Program-made: the position numbers and the translations under genes
Shown here: in pieces, positions 25,753-34,599 of the stretch
Numbering within the stretch: position 1 is the first letter of the stretch
How the letters are laid out: every line of letters starts with the position of its first letter
Source of the DNA: an uncultured Pelagibacteraceae bacterium
GTDB taxonomy: Bacteria; Pseudomonadota; Alphaproteobacteria; Pelagibacterales; Pelagibacteraceae
DNA: 36,965 nt
Direction of reading: 5' to 3'
NCBI GenBank assembly: GCA_902559605.1
Contig: CACEIC010000008.1
Location: 1 to 36,965 of the forward strand
The notes under the pieces: model-generated
What the model was told of the DNA's origin: nothing
Databases searched by the model: none
The model's input: only the letters and a program-made list of their open reading frames with translations

Positions 25753-25857
25753 GTATAAACTGTTTATAAATTAATTTAAAAATAAGAAATAACTATCATT
25801 TGGTAAAATTTTAAAAGAAACATTTTTTTCACTCATTTAATTAACATTTAAAATCAA

Positions 25858-25866
25858 TGTGAATAA
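25858..25866 (-). other. DnaA box TTATTCACA
   Basis: The minus strand reads TTATTCACA, a perfect match to the TTATnCACA DnaA consensus. A weaker TTATTAACA follows on the plus strand at 25868-25876, forming a head-to-head pair. Part of the putative oriC. Confidence 0.55.
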
Positions 25867-25981
25867 GTTATTAACAATTTTAAAGTTTTGTAAAATAATT
25901 AAATAGGCATGTTTTTAAAGGGTTTTTTAAGTGATAAGATGTAAAAAAAGTTAATAAAGTGTTGAAATTGAGTAATTTACG

Positions 25982-25990
25982 TTATCAACA
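25982..25990 (+). other. DnaA-box-like TTATCAACA
   Basis: One mismatch to TTATCCACA, on the plus strand, adjacent to the AT-rich flank before hemE. Part of the putative oriC. Confidence 0.4.
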
Positions 25991-26034
25991 ATACATACTA
26001 ATAATAAATACTAAATATAATTATCTTAATATAA

Positions 26035-27036
26035 ATGACACCAATAAAAGAATGTTTAGTAAACAAAAGTACTAAGACAAATCCAGTATGGCTGATGAGG
26101 CAAGCTGGTAGATATTTACCAGAATTCAAAGAAATTAGAAAAGCAAACCCAGACTTTATAAAATTATGTTTAAATCATAATTTAGCTGAAGAGATAACAT
26201 TGCAACCAATAAAAAGATTTGGTTTTGATGCTGCGATTATATTTTCAGACATATTAATGATACCGCATGGTATGGGCCAAGCAGTTGAGTTTAAAAAAAA
26301 TTTTGGTCCAAGTTTAGGAGCTATTGAACTGAATAAACTCACAAATGTAAGTGAGAAAGATTTGACAGATAAACTATTTCCTATATACAAATTATTGTCT
26401 AATCTTAAAAAAAGTTCTGATCTCAAAAACAAGGATTTAATTGGTTTTGTAGGAGCCCCATGGACGCTTCTAGTATATATGGTTAATAAGGTTTCACCTA
26501 AGAATGGACTATCTCAAGAATTTTTTAAAGACAAAGTTATAATTAATGAAATTTTAAGTTTGTTGGATAAATTTATTAAGATTCATATTGAAAACCAAAT
26601 AAAAGCCGGTGCTACGATAATTCAAATATTTGATAGTTGGGCTGGTTTAATACAAAATGACTTCGATAAATTTTTATACAATCCAACCCTATCTCTTGTA
26701 AACCACGTAAAAAAATTAGGTGTACCTGTTATATGTTTCCCTAGAGGCATCACTGATTACATTAAATTCACTAAAATTGTTAAGCCTAGCATGATAAATA
26801 TTGATTATAACGTAGACCCAGAAAACTTAATTAAATCTCTGGATGTACCAATACAAGGAGGTTTGGACCCAAAAATTCTTTTATCTGATAAAGAAAATCT
26901 AAAAAAGCAAATAAAGAAATATTTGGATATATTTAGAGACCATCCTTATGTTTTTAACTTGGGTCATGGTATCTTGCCTGAAACGAAAGTTGATATGGTC
27001 TACGAACTTGTAGAAACAGTAAGAAATTATAAATGA
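26035..27036 (+). CDS. hemE: Uroporphyrinogen decarboxylase HemE
   Basis: HemE converts uroporphyrinogen III to coproporphyrinogen III in haem synthesis. The 333-aa protein has WLMRQAGRYLPEF (about 20-32, substrate-binding Arg), IIFSDILMIP with the catalytic Asp, GFVGAPWTLLVYM, FDSWAGLI, and the end motif NLGHGILPET. A TATAAT at 26016-26021 lies 13 nt before the ATG, so the leader would be very short or absent. It overlaps hemH by 4 bp and starts the rightward block at the putative origin. Confidence 0.97.
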   Translation: MTPIKECLVNKSTKTNPVWLMRQAGRYLPEFKEIRKANPDFIKLCLNHNLAEEITLQPIKRFGFDAAIIFSDILMIPHGMGQAVEFKKNFGPSLGAIELNKLTNVSEKDLTDKLFPIYKLLSNLKKSSDLKNKDLIGFVGAPWTLLVYMVNKVSPKNGLSQEFFKDKVIINEILSLLDKFIKIHIENQIKAGATIIQIFDSWAGLIQNDFDKFLYNPTLSLVNHVKKLGVPVICFPRGITDYIKFTKIVKPSMINIDYNVDPENLIKSLDVPIQGGLDPKILLSDKENLKKQIKKYLDIFRDHPYVFNLGHGILPETKVDMVYELVETVRNYK

Positions 27037-28028
27037 AACAAGAACACCCACCAATAAAATTTGGAAAAACCGGAGTATTATTGATTAATCTAGGAACTCC
27101 CGATTCTACTAATTGGTTTGATATAAGAAAATATTTAAAGGAATTTTTATCTGACAGAAGAGTAATCGAAGTAAACCCAATTGTTTGGCAAATAATTCTT
27201 AATCTTTTTATTCTTACTTTTAGACCTTCCAAAACAGCTAAAGCATATAAAGAAATTTGGATGAAAGATAAAAATATGTCTCCGCTACTTTATTATACAA
27301 AGAAACAAATGGAAAAGACTTCTAACTATCTCAAAAATGAAAATTTAATTATAGATTTTGCAATGAGATATGGGAATCCAAGTATTAAAAGTAAAATAAA
27401 AAAACTACATTCGCAAGGATGCGAAAATTTAGTAATCTTACCTCTATACCCTCAATATGCTGCAGCCACTACAGCCACAGTTTGCGACGAGGTTTATAGA
27501 ACACTCATGAACATGAGATGGCAGCCCTCCTTAAGAATAATACCACATTATGAATCTAATCCTTTGTACATAGAGGCATTGGTAAAATCTATAAATAAAA
27601 AAATCAGTGAGATCGATTGGAAACCAGATTTAATAGTGGCTTCTTATCATGGAATCCCGAAAAAATATTTTGATAAAGGTGATCCATACCATTGTTATTG
27701 TCATAAAACGACAAGGTTAATTAACGAAAAGTTAAACTCAATCGAAATTAAAACGACATTTCAGTCGAGATTTGGACCACAGGAATGGTTACAACCTTAT
27801 ACAGACAAAACTTTAGAAGAGCTTCCAAAAGAAGGAAAAAGAAATGTCCTAGCTATATGTCCTGGCTTTTCTTCTGATTGTGTAGAAACATTAGAAGAAA
27901 TACTTATACAAGGCAAAGAGAGCTTCATAAAGTCTGGTGGAGAAAATTTTGATATGGTTCCTTGCCTAAATGACAACGATGATCATATATTTTTGTTAAA
28001 AAATTTGATTGAAAAAAATATACAATAA
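27033..28028 (+). CDS. hemH: Ferrochelatase HemH
   Basis: HemH inserts Fe2+ into protoporphyrin IX. The 331-aa protein shows LLINLGTPDS near the start, FAMRYGNPSI and LPLYPQYAAATTATV. The catalytic His is in SYHGIPKKYFDKGDPYHCYC, and the metal-site Glu is in CPGFSSDCVETLEEI. The C-terminus lacks the extra cysteines of [2Fe-2S] ferrochelatases. It lies between hemE (4-bp overlap) and hemJ (1-bp overlap), giving a compact haem operon. Confidence 0.96.
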   Translation: MKQEHPPIKFGKTGVLLINLGTPDSTNWFDIRKYLKEFLSDRRVIEVNPIVWQIILNLFILTFRPSKTAKAYKEIWMKDKNMSPLLYYTKKQMEKTSNYLKNENLIIDFAMRYGNPSIKSKIKKLHSQGCENLVILPLYPQYAAATTATVCDEVYRTLMNMRWQPSLRIIPHYESNPLYIEALVKSINKKISEIDWKPDLIVASYHGIPKKYFDKGDPYHCYCHKTTRLINEKLNSIEIKTTFQSRFGPQEWLQPYTDKTLEELPKEGKRNVLAICPGFSSDCVETLEEILIQGKESFIKSGGENFDMVPCLNDNDDHIFLLKNLIEKNIQ

Positions 28029-28462
28029 TGAATTTTTACTTACTCTTTAAGTCATTACATTTAATATCTGTTATATCTTGGATGGCTGGACTTTTATATT
28101 TACCAAGAATCTTTGTTTATCATGCTGAAAATAGTTCGGAAAAAAAAACCTCAGAAATATTTAAGACAATGGAAAGAAAATTATTTTTTTACATTATGAC
28201 CCCAGCTATGATTTTGTCTTGGATTTTTGGTTTAATATTAATTCACAGTATAGGATTTCAACAATTAGGACAAACATGGATGATACTAAAAATAATTTTT
28301 GTAACTATATTAACACTTTATCATCTATATCTTGGAAGGATTCTTGCCCAATTTAAAATAGATCAAAATTCACATAGTCACAAATTCTACAGACTCATTA
28401 ATGAAATACCGACATTATTACTTATTTTGATAGTTTTTGTTGTTATTTTTAAGCCTTTATAG
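28028..28462 (+). CDS. hemJ: Protoporphyrinogen oxidase HemJ (UPF0093/CopD-like membrane protein)
   Basis: HemJ oxidises protoporphyrinogen IX, the step before ferrochelatase, in bacteria that lack HemG/HemY. The 144-aa four-helix membrane protein has the conserved His in FKSLHLISVISWMAGLLYLPRIFVY (split here: HLISVISWMAGLLYLPRIF, about 11-29). It also has the Lys-containing helix MILKIIFVTILTLYHLYL. The ATG overlaps the hemH stop (TAATG). Its position with hemE and hemH supports the function. Confidence 0.9.
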   Translation: MNFYLLFKSLHLISVISWMAGLLYLPRIFVYHAENSSEKKTSEIFKTMERKLFFYIMTPAMILSWIFGLILIHSIGFQQLGQTWMILKIIFVTILTLYHLYLGRILAQFKIDQNSHSHKFYRLINEIPTLLLILIVFVVIFKPL

Positions 28463-28464
28463 GG

Positions 28465-28493
28465 TTGAAATCTTCTTAACACATAACTATATT
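28465..28493 (+). promoter_or_regulatory. Sigma-70-type promoter of rho
   Basis: TTGAAA (28465-28470), a 17-bp spacer, then TATATT (28488-28493): 5/6 matches at both hexamers with ideal spacing. The start site is expected near 28500, giving a leader of about 19 nt before the rho ATG at 28519. The short leader leaves little room for Rho autoregulation of the E. coli type. Confidence 0.6.
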
Positions 28494-28518
28494 ATGATAT
28501 CTAACCTAATCTCCCAAT

Positions 28519-29790
28519 ATGAATATTCAAGAATTAAAAGAAAAAAGCTCAGAGCAGTTAATTAAAGAAGCGGAAAATTTAGGAATAGAAAATGCTAGCA
28601 CTCTCAGAAGACAAGAGATCTATTTTGCTATTTTAAAAAAACTAGCAGAAAAAGGTGAAGAAATTACTGGAGGCGGGGTTCTTCAATTACTTCAAGATGG
28701 TTTTGGTTTTCTAAGAGCAATGGAATCCAATTACTTGCCCGGAGCAGATGATATATATGTAAGCCCAAATCAAATAAGAAGATTTGGATTAAGAACCGGT
28801 GATACCGTTGAGGGACCAATAAGAGCACCTAAAGAGGGAGAAAGATATTTTGCATTACTACAGGTTAGCAAAATTAATTTTGAAGAAACCGAAAAATTTA
28901 AACACAAGATAGCTTTCGATAACCTAACTCCCCTTTACCCTAACAAACAGCTAGTGATGGAAGTCGAAGCTGTTAAGGCAGAAAAAAAGGTAGACTTAAC
29001 TCCAAGACTGATTGATTTAGTTAGCCCAATAGGAAAGGGACAAAGATCACTAATCATTTCACCGCCCAAAGCAGGTAAAACAATGATTTTACAAAGCATA
29101 GCAAATTCAATAACCGCAAATCACCCAGAGTGTTACCTGATGGTATTACTAATAGATGAAAGACCCGAAGAAGTAACTGATATGCAAAGAACTGTTAAAG
29201 GAGAAGTTATAAGTTCAACATTTGATGAACCTGCGCAGCGACACGTTGCAGTTGCTGAAATGGTAATAGAGAAAGCTAAAAGATTAACAGAACATAAAAA
29301 GGATGTAGTGATACTTCTAGATTCAATAACAAGATTAGGTAGAGCATACAACGCAGTTGTTCCGAGCTCAGGAAAAGTATTAACAGGCGGTGTTGATGCA
29401 AACGCATTGCAAAGACCTAAGCGATTTTTTGGTGCAGCAAGAAATATTGAAGAAGGAGGTTCATTAACTATTATAGCGACTGCTCTTATAGATACGGGTA
29501 GTAGAATGGATGAAGTAATATTTGAAGAATTTAAAGGAACAGGTAACAGTGAGACTATATTAGATAGAAAAATTTCAGAAAAAAGAATATTTCCAGCTAT
29601 CGATATAACTAAATCAGGAACCAGAAGAGAAGAATTAATTTTTGAGAAAAATGATCTTCAAAAAATGAATGTGCTAAGAAGAATCATTGCCCCTATGGGA
29701 TCTATGGATGCAATTGAGTTTATAAATTCTAAGTTGAAGGAAACAAAAAATAATTCTGATTTTTTTAATTCAATGAATAAGCCTTCTTAA
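28519..29790 (+). CDS. rho: Transcription termination factor Rho
   Basis: Rho is the hexameric RNA helicase that ends transcription. The 423-aa protein has an N-terminal helical domain with [19 protein letters not shown] and a cold-shock-like RNA-binding domain ([40 protein letters not shown]). The P-loop [10 protein letters not shown] and Walker [17 protein letters not shown] follow, then [20 protein letters not shown], which holds the Q-loop. The length is normal. Rho may matter particularly here because convergent genes leave no room for intrinsic terminators. It ends 2 nt before the converging sulfotransferase stop. Confidence 0.98.
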   Translation: MNIQELKEKSSEQLIKEAENLGIENASTLRRQEIYFAILKKLAEKGEEITGGGVLQLLQDGFGFLRAMESNYLPGADDIYVSPNQIRRFGLRTGDTVEGPIRAPKEGERYFALLQVSKINFEETEKFKHKIAFDNLTPLYPNKQLVMEVEAVKAEKKVDLTPRLIDLVSPIGKGQRSLIISPPKAGKTMILQSIANSITANHPECYLMVLLIDERPEEVTDMQRTVKGEVISSTFDEPAQRHVAVAEMVIEKAKRLTEHKKDVVILLDSITRLGRAYNAVVPSSGKVLTGGVDANALQRPKRFFGAARNIEEGGSLTIIATALIDTGSRMDEVIFEEFKGTGNSETILDRKISEKRIFPAIDITKSGTRREELIFEKNDLQKMNVLRRIIAPMGSMDAIEFINSKLKETKNNSDFFNSMNKPS

Positions 29791-29792
29791 AA

Positions 29793-30632
29793 CTAGAGAT
29801 ATCCAAGCTCTTTCATTTCTTCTCCGAATAATTCTTCAATAGATTTAATTGTTTTATTTTTTAACAATTTTTTATAGTTATTATTTCTTCCTAGATTAAA
29901 AAATGCCTTTGTTTTACTATCATCTAACGAATAAATAGCTTCCTCGAAACCCTCTTTTTCCTCTTTTTTTTTTAATAGATCAAATTCGGTTGTTTTGATC
30001 GATTTTTTAAGCTTTTCAAAATCAATTTCATCACTTTTTTTCATTATTTTATTTGTGAATTTAATAATTTTCGAAAAAGTGTCTTCAATATTATCTTCTA
30101 GGTCTTCATATCTTATAAGAATTTTATTAATATTATTAGTTATTTTCCAAGACTTATAGTTTTTGTCCCAAGAACTAATGAATGAGTAAGTTGCATAATT
30201 ATCTTTATCATTACGATCTCTCAAATTTCTATGTACATTACCCATCATTTTAAGTGCATCCTCCTCATTGATTGAAAAATGATTCATCAAAGAGGTAATT
30301 ACATTTCTTGGGTCTCTTACAATATTTATTGCCCCCAATGTGTAATCTGGAGTAGTGAAATTATTACCTTTGTAAGCACCATATACATTATGTGTTTTTA
30401 AAAAATAAACCTTTTTTGTTTCCTTAATTTTTTTTTGAACAGGTAGCCAGCTTGCAGAAGCCTCTTCAACAGTATTAATTTTATTGGGAAAAAAATATGG
30501 ACTTGGGAATTGTCTTATATTTTTTAAAAGATCAAAATTAAATTCCCCATCTTTAGAAAAATAATATGCTGATAGCAGTGATCTAACCCAAGTGTTTCCA
30601 CATTTAGGGTAAGATGCGATCCAAATTATCAT
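29793..30632 (-). CDS. Sulfotransferase domain protein
   Basis: The 279-aa protein has the PAPS-binding 5' loop IASYPKCGNTWVRSLLSAY (5-23; family: YPKSGTTW) and the 3'-phosphate motif INIVRDPRNVITS near residue 102-114. It therefore probably transfers sulfate from PAPS to a hydroxyl or amine acceptor, possibly a glycan or lipid. The acceptor is unknown and no PAPS-synthesis gene is nearby. The ATG at 30632 is chosen because MIIWIASYPK matches the family start; the frame stays open to 30836, but that would run through the mnmE start. It sits on the opposite strand between rho and mnmE, two neighbours in many alphaproteobacteria, so it looks inserted. Confidence 0.87.
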   Translation of the reverse strand: MIIWIASYPKCGNTWVRSLLSAYYFSKDGEFNFDLLKNIRQFPSPYFFPNKINTVEEASASWLPVQKKIKETKKVYFLKTHNVYGAYKGNNFTTPDYTLGAINIVRDPRNVITSLMNHFSINEEDALKMMGNVHRNLRDRNDKDNYATYSFISSWDKNYKSWKITNNINKILIRYEDLEDNIEDTFSKIIKFTNKIMKKSDEIDFEKLKKSIKTTEFDLLKKKEEKEGFEEAIYSLDDSKTKAFFNLGRNNNYKKLLKNKTIKSIEELFGEEMKELGYL

Positions 30633-30678
30633 AGAAAAATTTATATATTTAAATCTAATACTAGCTATAATTAATTTA

Positions 30679-32010
30679 ATGACAATATATGCTCTATCCT
30701 CTGGACCAGGTATTGCTGGAATTTCTGTGATAAGAGTTTCTGGCTCAAAAACAAGGGATGTTATTATTAATTTAACCCAAAAAGAAACGCCAGAGCCAAG
30801 GGTTGCAACAATAAGAAAATTCAACAAAATCAACAATAATGAGCTTATCGATGAGGGAATATTAATATGGTTTCCTGGCCCAAACAGCTACACTGGTGAG
30901 GATATGGCTGAATTTCATGTTCATGGCAGTAAAGCAGTTGTAGATTCTATCCAAGCTACAATCTCAAAAATAGATGGCTGTAGATTAGCAGATCCAGGTG
31001 AATTTACAAAGATAGCTTTTCAAAACGGCAAAATAAATCTTTTAAAAGCCGAGAGTGTCTCTGACTTAATATCATCTGAAACAGAAATTCAAAGACAGCA
31101 AGCTATCAAAATCATGTCTGGAAAAAGTTCAGAAAAATTTAATTCTTTAAGATCAAGATTGATAAAAATTTTATCTAATGTTGAAGCAAAAATTGATTTT
31201 CCTGAAGATGATTTACCTAATGACATTTTAAAAAATATTCATACTGAAACTTTTAATATTAGAAATGAAATTGAAAAAATATTAAATGACCAAAGAGTAG
31301 GAGAAAGAATTAGAGAAGGTTTTAAAATTGCAATTGTTGGTCCAACTAATGCTGGCAAGTCTTCACTCTTAAATTATTTATCAAGAAGAGATATTGCAAT
31401 TGTTTCAGAAATTGCTGGAACCACAAGAGATGTGATAGAGGCTCATCTAAATTTAGACGGCTTCCCAGTTATTTTATCAGATACTGCTGGAATAAGAGTT
31501 TCAAAAAATGAGATAGAAAAAAAAGGAATTAAATTGGCTTTAAACAAGGCCGAAAATGCTGATTTAAATATAATTGTACTAGAGCCTAAAAGTATTGATT
31601 TTAGAGACTTTTTTGATGAATCTGCAATAGAGAAGTCAATTTTAGTGGTAAACAAATCAGATTTAGGTGTTGGTGAAATTAGCAATGAAATCGAAAAATA
31701 TAACCCATTATTTATATCCGTAAAGAAAGAAAAAAATTTAGATAAACTGATTAATTTAATTAAAGAAAATTTAAAAAATAAATTTATCTCATCTGAAGAT
31801 ATTTACATTACAAGAGAAAGACATAGATCTAATCTTAATAATTGTGTTGAACATTTAAAAAATTTTCAAAAAAAAAAATCTCTTCAAGATTTCGATAAAG
31901 GAGCAGAAGATTTAAGATTGGCTGTAAGATATCTTGGAATGATAGTTGGTAAAGTTGATGTTGAAGAGGTATTAGGATCAATTTTCAATGATTTTTGCAT
32001 AGGCAAATAA
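30679..32010 (+). CDS. mnmE: tRNA modification GTPase MnmE
   Basis: MnmE with MnmG installs the 5-(carboxymethyl)aminomethyl group on U34 of tRNAs. The 443-aa protein has the N-terminal folate-binding domain (TIYALSSGPGIAGISVIRVS), and GEFTKIAFQNGKINLLKAES in the helical domain. The inserted G domain has G1 GPTNAGKSS (about 220-228), G2 GTTRD, G3 DTAGI and G4 NKSD. The C-terminal FCIGK keeps the catalytic Cys. TATAAT at 30666-30671 lies 7 nt before the ATG, so transcripts may be leaderless. It is 76 bp upstream of its partner mnmG. Confidence 0.97.
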   Translation: MTIYALSSGPGIAGISVIRVSGSKTRDVIINLTQKETPEPRVATIRKFNKINNNELIDEGILIWFPGPNSYTGEDMAEFHVHGSKAVVDSIQATISKIDGCRLADPGEFTKIAFQNGKINLLKAESVSDLISSETEIQRQQAIKIMSGKSSEKFNSLRSRLIKILSNVEAKIDFPEDDLPNDILKNIHTETFNIRNEIEKILNDQRVGERIREGFKIAIVGPTNAGKSSLLNYLSRRDIAIVSEIAGTTRDVIEAHLNLDGFPVILSDTAGIRVSKNEIEKKGIKLALNKAENADLNIIVLEPKSIDFRDFFDESAIEKSILVVNKSDLGVGEISNEIEKYNPLFISVKKEKNLDKLINLIKENLKNKFISSEDIYITRERHRSNLNNCVEHLKNFQKKKSLQDFDKGAEDLRLAVRYLGMIVGKVDVEEVLGSIFNDFCIGK

Positions 32011-32086
32011 TCGTTGATAATGCTTATTTTTTTAATAATTTTGAGTGTTTTCTTGTAAATTTTAAGATCAATAATAAATTATAACT

Positions 32087-33958
32087 ATGAAAAATGAGTT
32101 ATTCTTCGATGTTGTTGTAATAGGCGGGGGCCACGCTGGATGTGAAGCTGCAGCAGCATCAGCAAGATTAGGTGTTAATACCGCATTATTTACTCATAGT
32201 TTTGATACAATTGGTGAGATGTCATGTAATCCTGCAATTGGAGGATTGGGCAAAGGACATTTGGTAAGAGAAATAGATGCCCTTGATGGAGTTATGGGTG
32301 AGGTAGCAGATAAATCTGGTATTCAATTTAGACTATTAAATAGAAGCAGAGGACCAGCTGTTAGAGGGCCTAGAACTCAAAGTGATAGGTCATTATATAA
32401 AAAATTTATGCAAGAAAAACTTGTAAACTACTGTAATTTAAGCATTTTTGCAGATCCTGTAATTAAGTTTATATTTTTAAATAATAATATAAGTGGATTT
32501 ATTACACAATCTGGTAAAGAAATAAAATCATCTAAGATAATTTTAACAACTGGAACATTTTTGAATGGTTTGATTCATATTGGCGATAGCAAAACTCCAG
32601 CCGGAAGATTTAATGAAAAACCCTCAACAGGTTTAAGTGAGCAGTTAAAAAAATATAATTTTAAAATAGGAAGATTAAAAACTGGAACACCTCCAAGGCT
32701 TGATGCTCGTACAATAAATTTTAAAAACTTAGAAGAGCAACATGCAGACGATGATCCTTATTTTTTTTCATTTCTAACTAAAAAAAATCTTAACAAACAA
32801 ATTTCATGCCGAATGACATACACTAACGAAGCGGTTCATAAAATTATTTCTAAAAATCTAAAAAGGAGTGCAATGTACTCAGGAAGCATCGAAGGTGTGG
32901 GTCCACGATATTGTCCTTCAATCGAGGATAAGATAAAAAAATTTGCAGATAAAAAAAGACATCAAATTTTTTTAGAGCCAGAAGGATTGAATGATAACAC
33001 AATATACCCAAATGGGATTTCTACATCCTTACCAGAAGATGTACAGCAAGAAATATGTAGTAAAATCAATGGTTTAGAGAGTGTAAAAATTTTAAGGCCA
33101 GGATATGCAATCGAGTATGATTTTGTAGATCCTAGGGAGCTTTTTATAACATTAGAAACAAAAAAAATAAAAAATCTATTCCTTGCTGGGCAAATTAATG
33201 GAACAACTGGTTATGAAGAGGCAGCGGCTCAAGGTTTGATTGCAGGAGCAAATGCAGCTCTTGCTGTTAAAGGAAAAGAACCATTTATTTTAGACAGATC
33301 AGAAGCATATATAGGGGTTATGATTGATGATCTCATAACCAAAGGAGTCGCAGAGCCATATAGAATGTTCACATCAAGAGCAGAATATAGACTTTCTCTG
33401 AGGTCAGATAATGCAGATATTCGATTAACAGATAAAGGAATAAACTCGGGACTGGTTTTAAAAGAAAGAATGGAAACATTTCAGGAAAAACACAAAGAAT
33501 TAACAAAAATTAAAGTTAAAATGGACAGGTTAACGATTACGCCATCAAAAATTGAAAAATTTGGCATAAATATTGCAAAAGACGGGATTAGTCGTACAGC
33601 ATATCAAGTCTTAGGCCAGAAATCAGTAAATATGAGAAAAATAAGAGAAATATGGCCAGAAATTAAATATGTTTCACGTGAAATTGATGAACAATTAGAA
33701 ATAAGCTCCCATTACAAAGGTTATTTAAAGAAACAAAAGGCAGATATATTGGCTTTTAAAAGAGATGAAAACTTAATTATACCAGAAAACATAAATTATG
33801 ACAGATTTTCTGGGCTTTCAAATGAAGTAAAGTCTAAATTTAAGAAAATTAAACCTAAAACCATGGGTCAGGCTTTAAGAATCGATGGAATTACACCGGC
33901 CGCTGTATATATTTTGTTGTCTCATCTTAAAAGAAAGTCTATTAAGCATATAGCTTGA
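32087..33958 (+). CDS. mnmG: tRNA uridine 5-carboxymethylaminomethyl modification enzyme MnmG (GidA)
   Basis: MnmG is the FAD/NADH-dependent partner of MnmE. The 623-aa protein has the FAD motif [20 protein letters not shown] (10-29), [39 protein letters not shown] and [18 protein letters not shown] carries a conserved Cys, and [19 protein letters not shown] follows. The C-terminal helical domain is complete. A near-perfect parS sequence lies in its coding region at 33670-33685. The stop overlaps the TTG start of rsmG. Confidence 0.98.
   Translation: MKNELFFDVVVIGGGHAGCEAAAASARLGVNTALFTHSFDTIGEMSCNPAIGGLGKGHLVREIDALDGVMGEVADKSGIQFRLLNRSRGPAVRGPRTQSDRSLYKKFMQEKLVNYCNLSIFADPVIKFIFLNNNISGFITQSGKEIKSSKIILTTGTFLNGLIHIGDSKTPAGRFNEKPSTGLSEQLKKYNFKIGRLKTGTPPRLDARTINFKNLEEQHADDDPYFFSFLTKKNLNKQISCRMTYTNEAVHKIISKNLKRSAMYSGSIEGVGPRYCPSIEDKIKKFADKKRHQIFLEPEGLNDNTIYPNGISTSLPEDVQQEICSKINGLESVKILRPGYAIEYDFVDPRELFITLETKKIKNLFLAGQINGTTGYEEAAAQGLIAGANAALAVKGKEPFILDRSEAYIGVMIDDLITKGVAEPYRMFTSRAEYRLSLRSDNADIRLTDKGINSGLVLKERMETFQEKHKELTKIKVKMDRLTITPSKIEKFGINIAKDGISRTAYQVLGQKSVNMRKIREIWPEIKYVSREIDEQLEISSHYKGYLKKQKADILAFKRDENLIIPENINYDRFSGLSNEVKSKFKKIKPKTMGQALRIDGITPAAVYILLSHLKRKSIKHIA
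33670..33685. other. Second parS-like site within mnmG
   Basis: TGTTTCACGTGAAATT matches 14 of 16 positions of the parS consensus TGTTTCACGTGAAACA; the last two bases differ. It encodes the VSRE segment of MnmG and lies 332 bp from the perfect site. It may be a weaker ParB-binding site. Confidence 0.55.
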
Positions 33959-34599
33959 TTGATTCGAATATTTTAAAAATTGACAAATTATCATTCTCCA
34001 ATGTTTCACGTGAAACATTGAAAGAGCTAAATGATTATTCAAAAGAAATAATTCAAAGAAATAGTTCTATAAATTTAATTAGCAAAAGCACAGAAAAGTC
34101 AATAAATTCAAGGCATATTGAAGATAGTGCGCAAACCATTGATTTTATAAATAAAAACGATATAAAAGTTTGTACTGACCTTGGATCTGGAGCTGGTTTA
34201 CCTGGTATAGTTTTAGGTATTTTGATGAAGTCAAAAAAACCAATATTTAAGCTAATTTTTTATGAAAAGAGCTACCACAAATGCATGTTCTTAAAACAAA
34301 TGACTAAAAAATTTAATTTAAATTCAGAAATTCATCAGAAAAATATTTTTAACGAAAAAAATTTAAAAACTGATGTAATTATTTCCAGAGCTTTTAAACC
34401 TTTGCCTATAATATTTCAAATAGCAAAAACAAATTTTAAAAATTTTAAGTACATTATTGTTTTTTTAGGAAGGAGTGGAAAAAAAATTTTAAATGATGCT
34501 CACAAGTTTTGGAAATTTGACTATGAAGAGAAACAAAGTGCGACGAGTGATGACTCCTTTATTGTGAAAATATCAAACTTAAAAAAAAAAAATGTATAA
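33955..34599 (+). CDS. rsmG: 16S rRNA (guanine-N7)-methyltransferase RsmG (GidB)
   Basis: RsmG methylates G527 of 16S rRNA. The 214-aa protein has [19 protein letters not shown] near the N-terminus, [19 protein letters not shown] (family: NLTS.......RHI.DS), and the SAM motif [17 protein letters not shown] (about 74-90). [10 protein letters not shown] follows. The TTG at 33955 is taken as the start; it overlaps the mnmG stop by 4 bp and no ATG precedes the conserved region. The VSRET residues are encoded by a perfect parS palindrome. It overlaps parA by 8 bp. Confidence 0.95.
   Translation: MIDSNILKIDKLSFSNVSRETLKELNDYSKEIIQRNSSINLISKSTEKSINSRHIEDSAQTIDFINKNDIKVCTDLGSGAGLPGIVLGILMKSKKPIFKLIFYEKSYHKCMFLKQMTKKFNLNSEIHQKNIFNEKNLKTDVIISRAFKPLPIIFQIAKTNFKNFKYIIVFLGRSGKKILNDAHKFWKFDYEEKQSATSDDSFIVKISNLKKKNV
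33999..34020. other. parS centromere site within rsmG
   Basis: The core TGTTTCACGTGAAACA (34002-34017) is an exact match to the bacterial chromosomal parS consensus, and three more flanking bases on each side complete a 22-bp perfect palindrome. parA and parB start 575 and 1,370 bp downstream. ParB clamps load at such sites and spread to form the origin-segregation complex. Confidence 0.93.

Larger units (their letters stand above)
25753..26034. other. Putative chromosome replication origin (oriC) region, ppsR-hemE intergenic
   Basis: This is the longest non-coding gap in the window (282 bp) and separates leftward and rightward gene clusters. It holds a consensus DnaA box on the minus strand (TTATTCACA, 25858-25866), a paired TTATTAACA on the plus strand two bases later (25868-25876), and TTATCAACA (25982-25990, one mismatch to TTATCCACA). 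A 40-bp almost pure AT stretch (about 25991-26034) could be the unwinding element, but it also holds the hemE promoter. A TTAA-N7-TTAA site is at 25837-25851. oriC next to hemE is established for Caulobacter and other alphaproteobacteria; parAB and parS lie 8-9 kb away. The low GC content makes chance boxes likely, so this is a reasoned inference. Confidence 0.6.

Noticed and set aside
30633..30836. Long N-terminal extension of the sulfotransferase
   Set aside because: It would overlap the mnmE start by about 160 bp and shows no family sequence; MIIWIASYPK at 30632 is the natural start.
32011..32086. Promoter for mnmG (TTGTAA at 32053, TAAATT at 32075)
   Set aside because: Both hexamers are weak and such matches are common in this AT-rich sequence; not strong enough to list as a feature.
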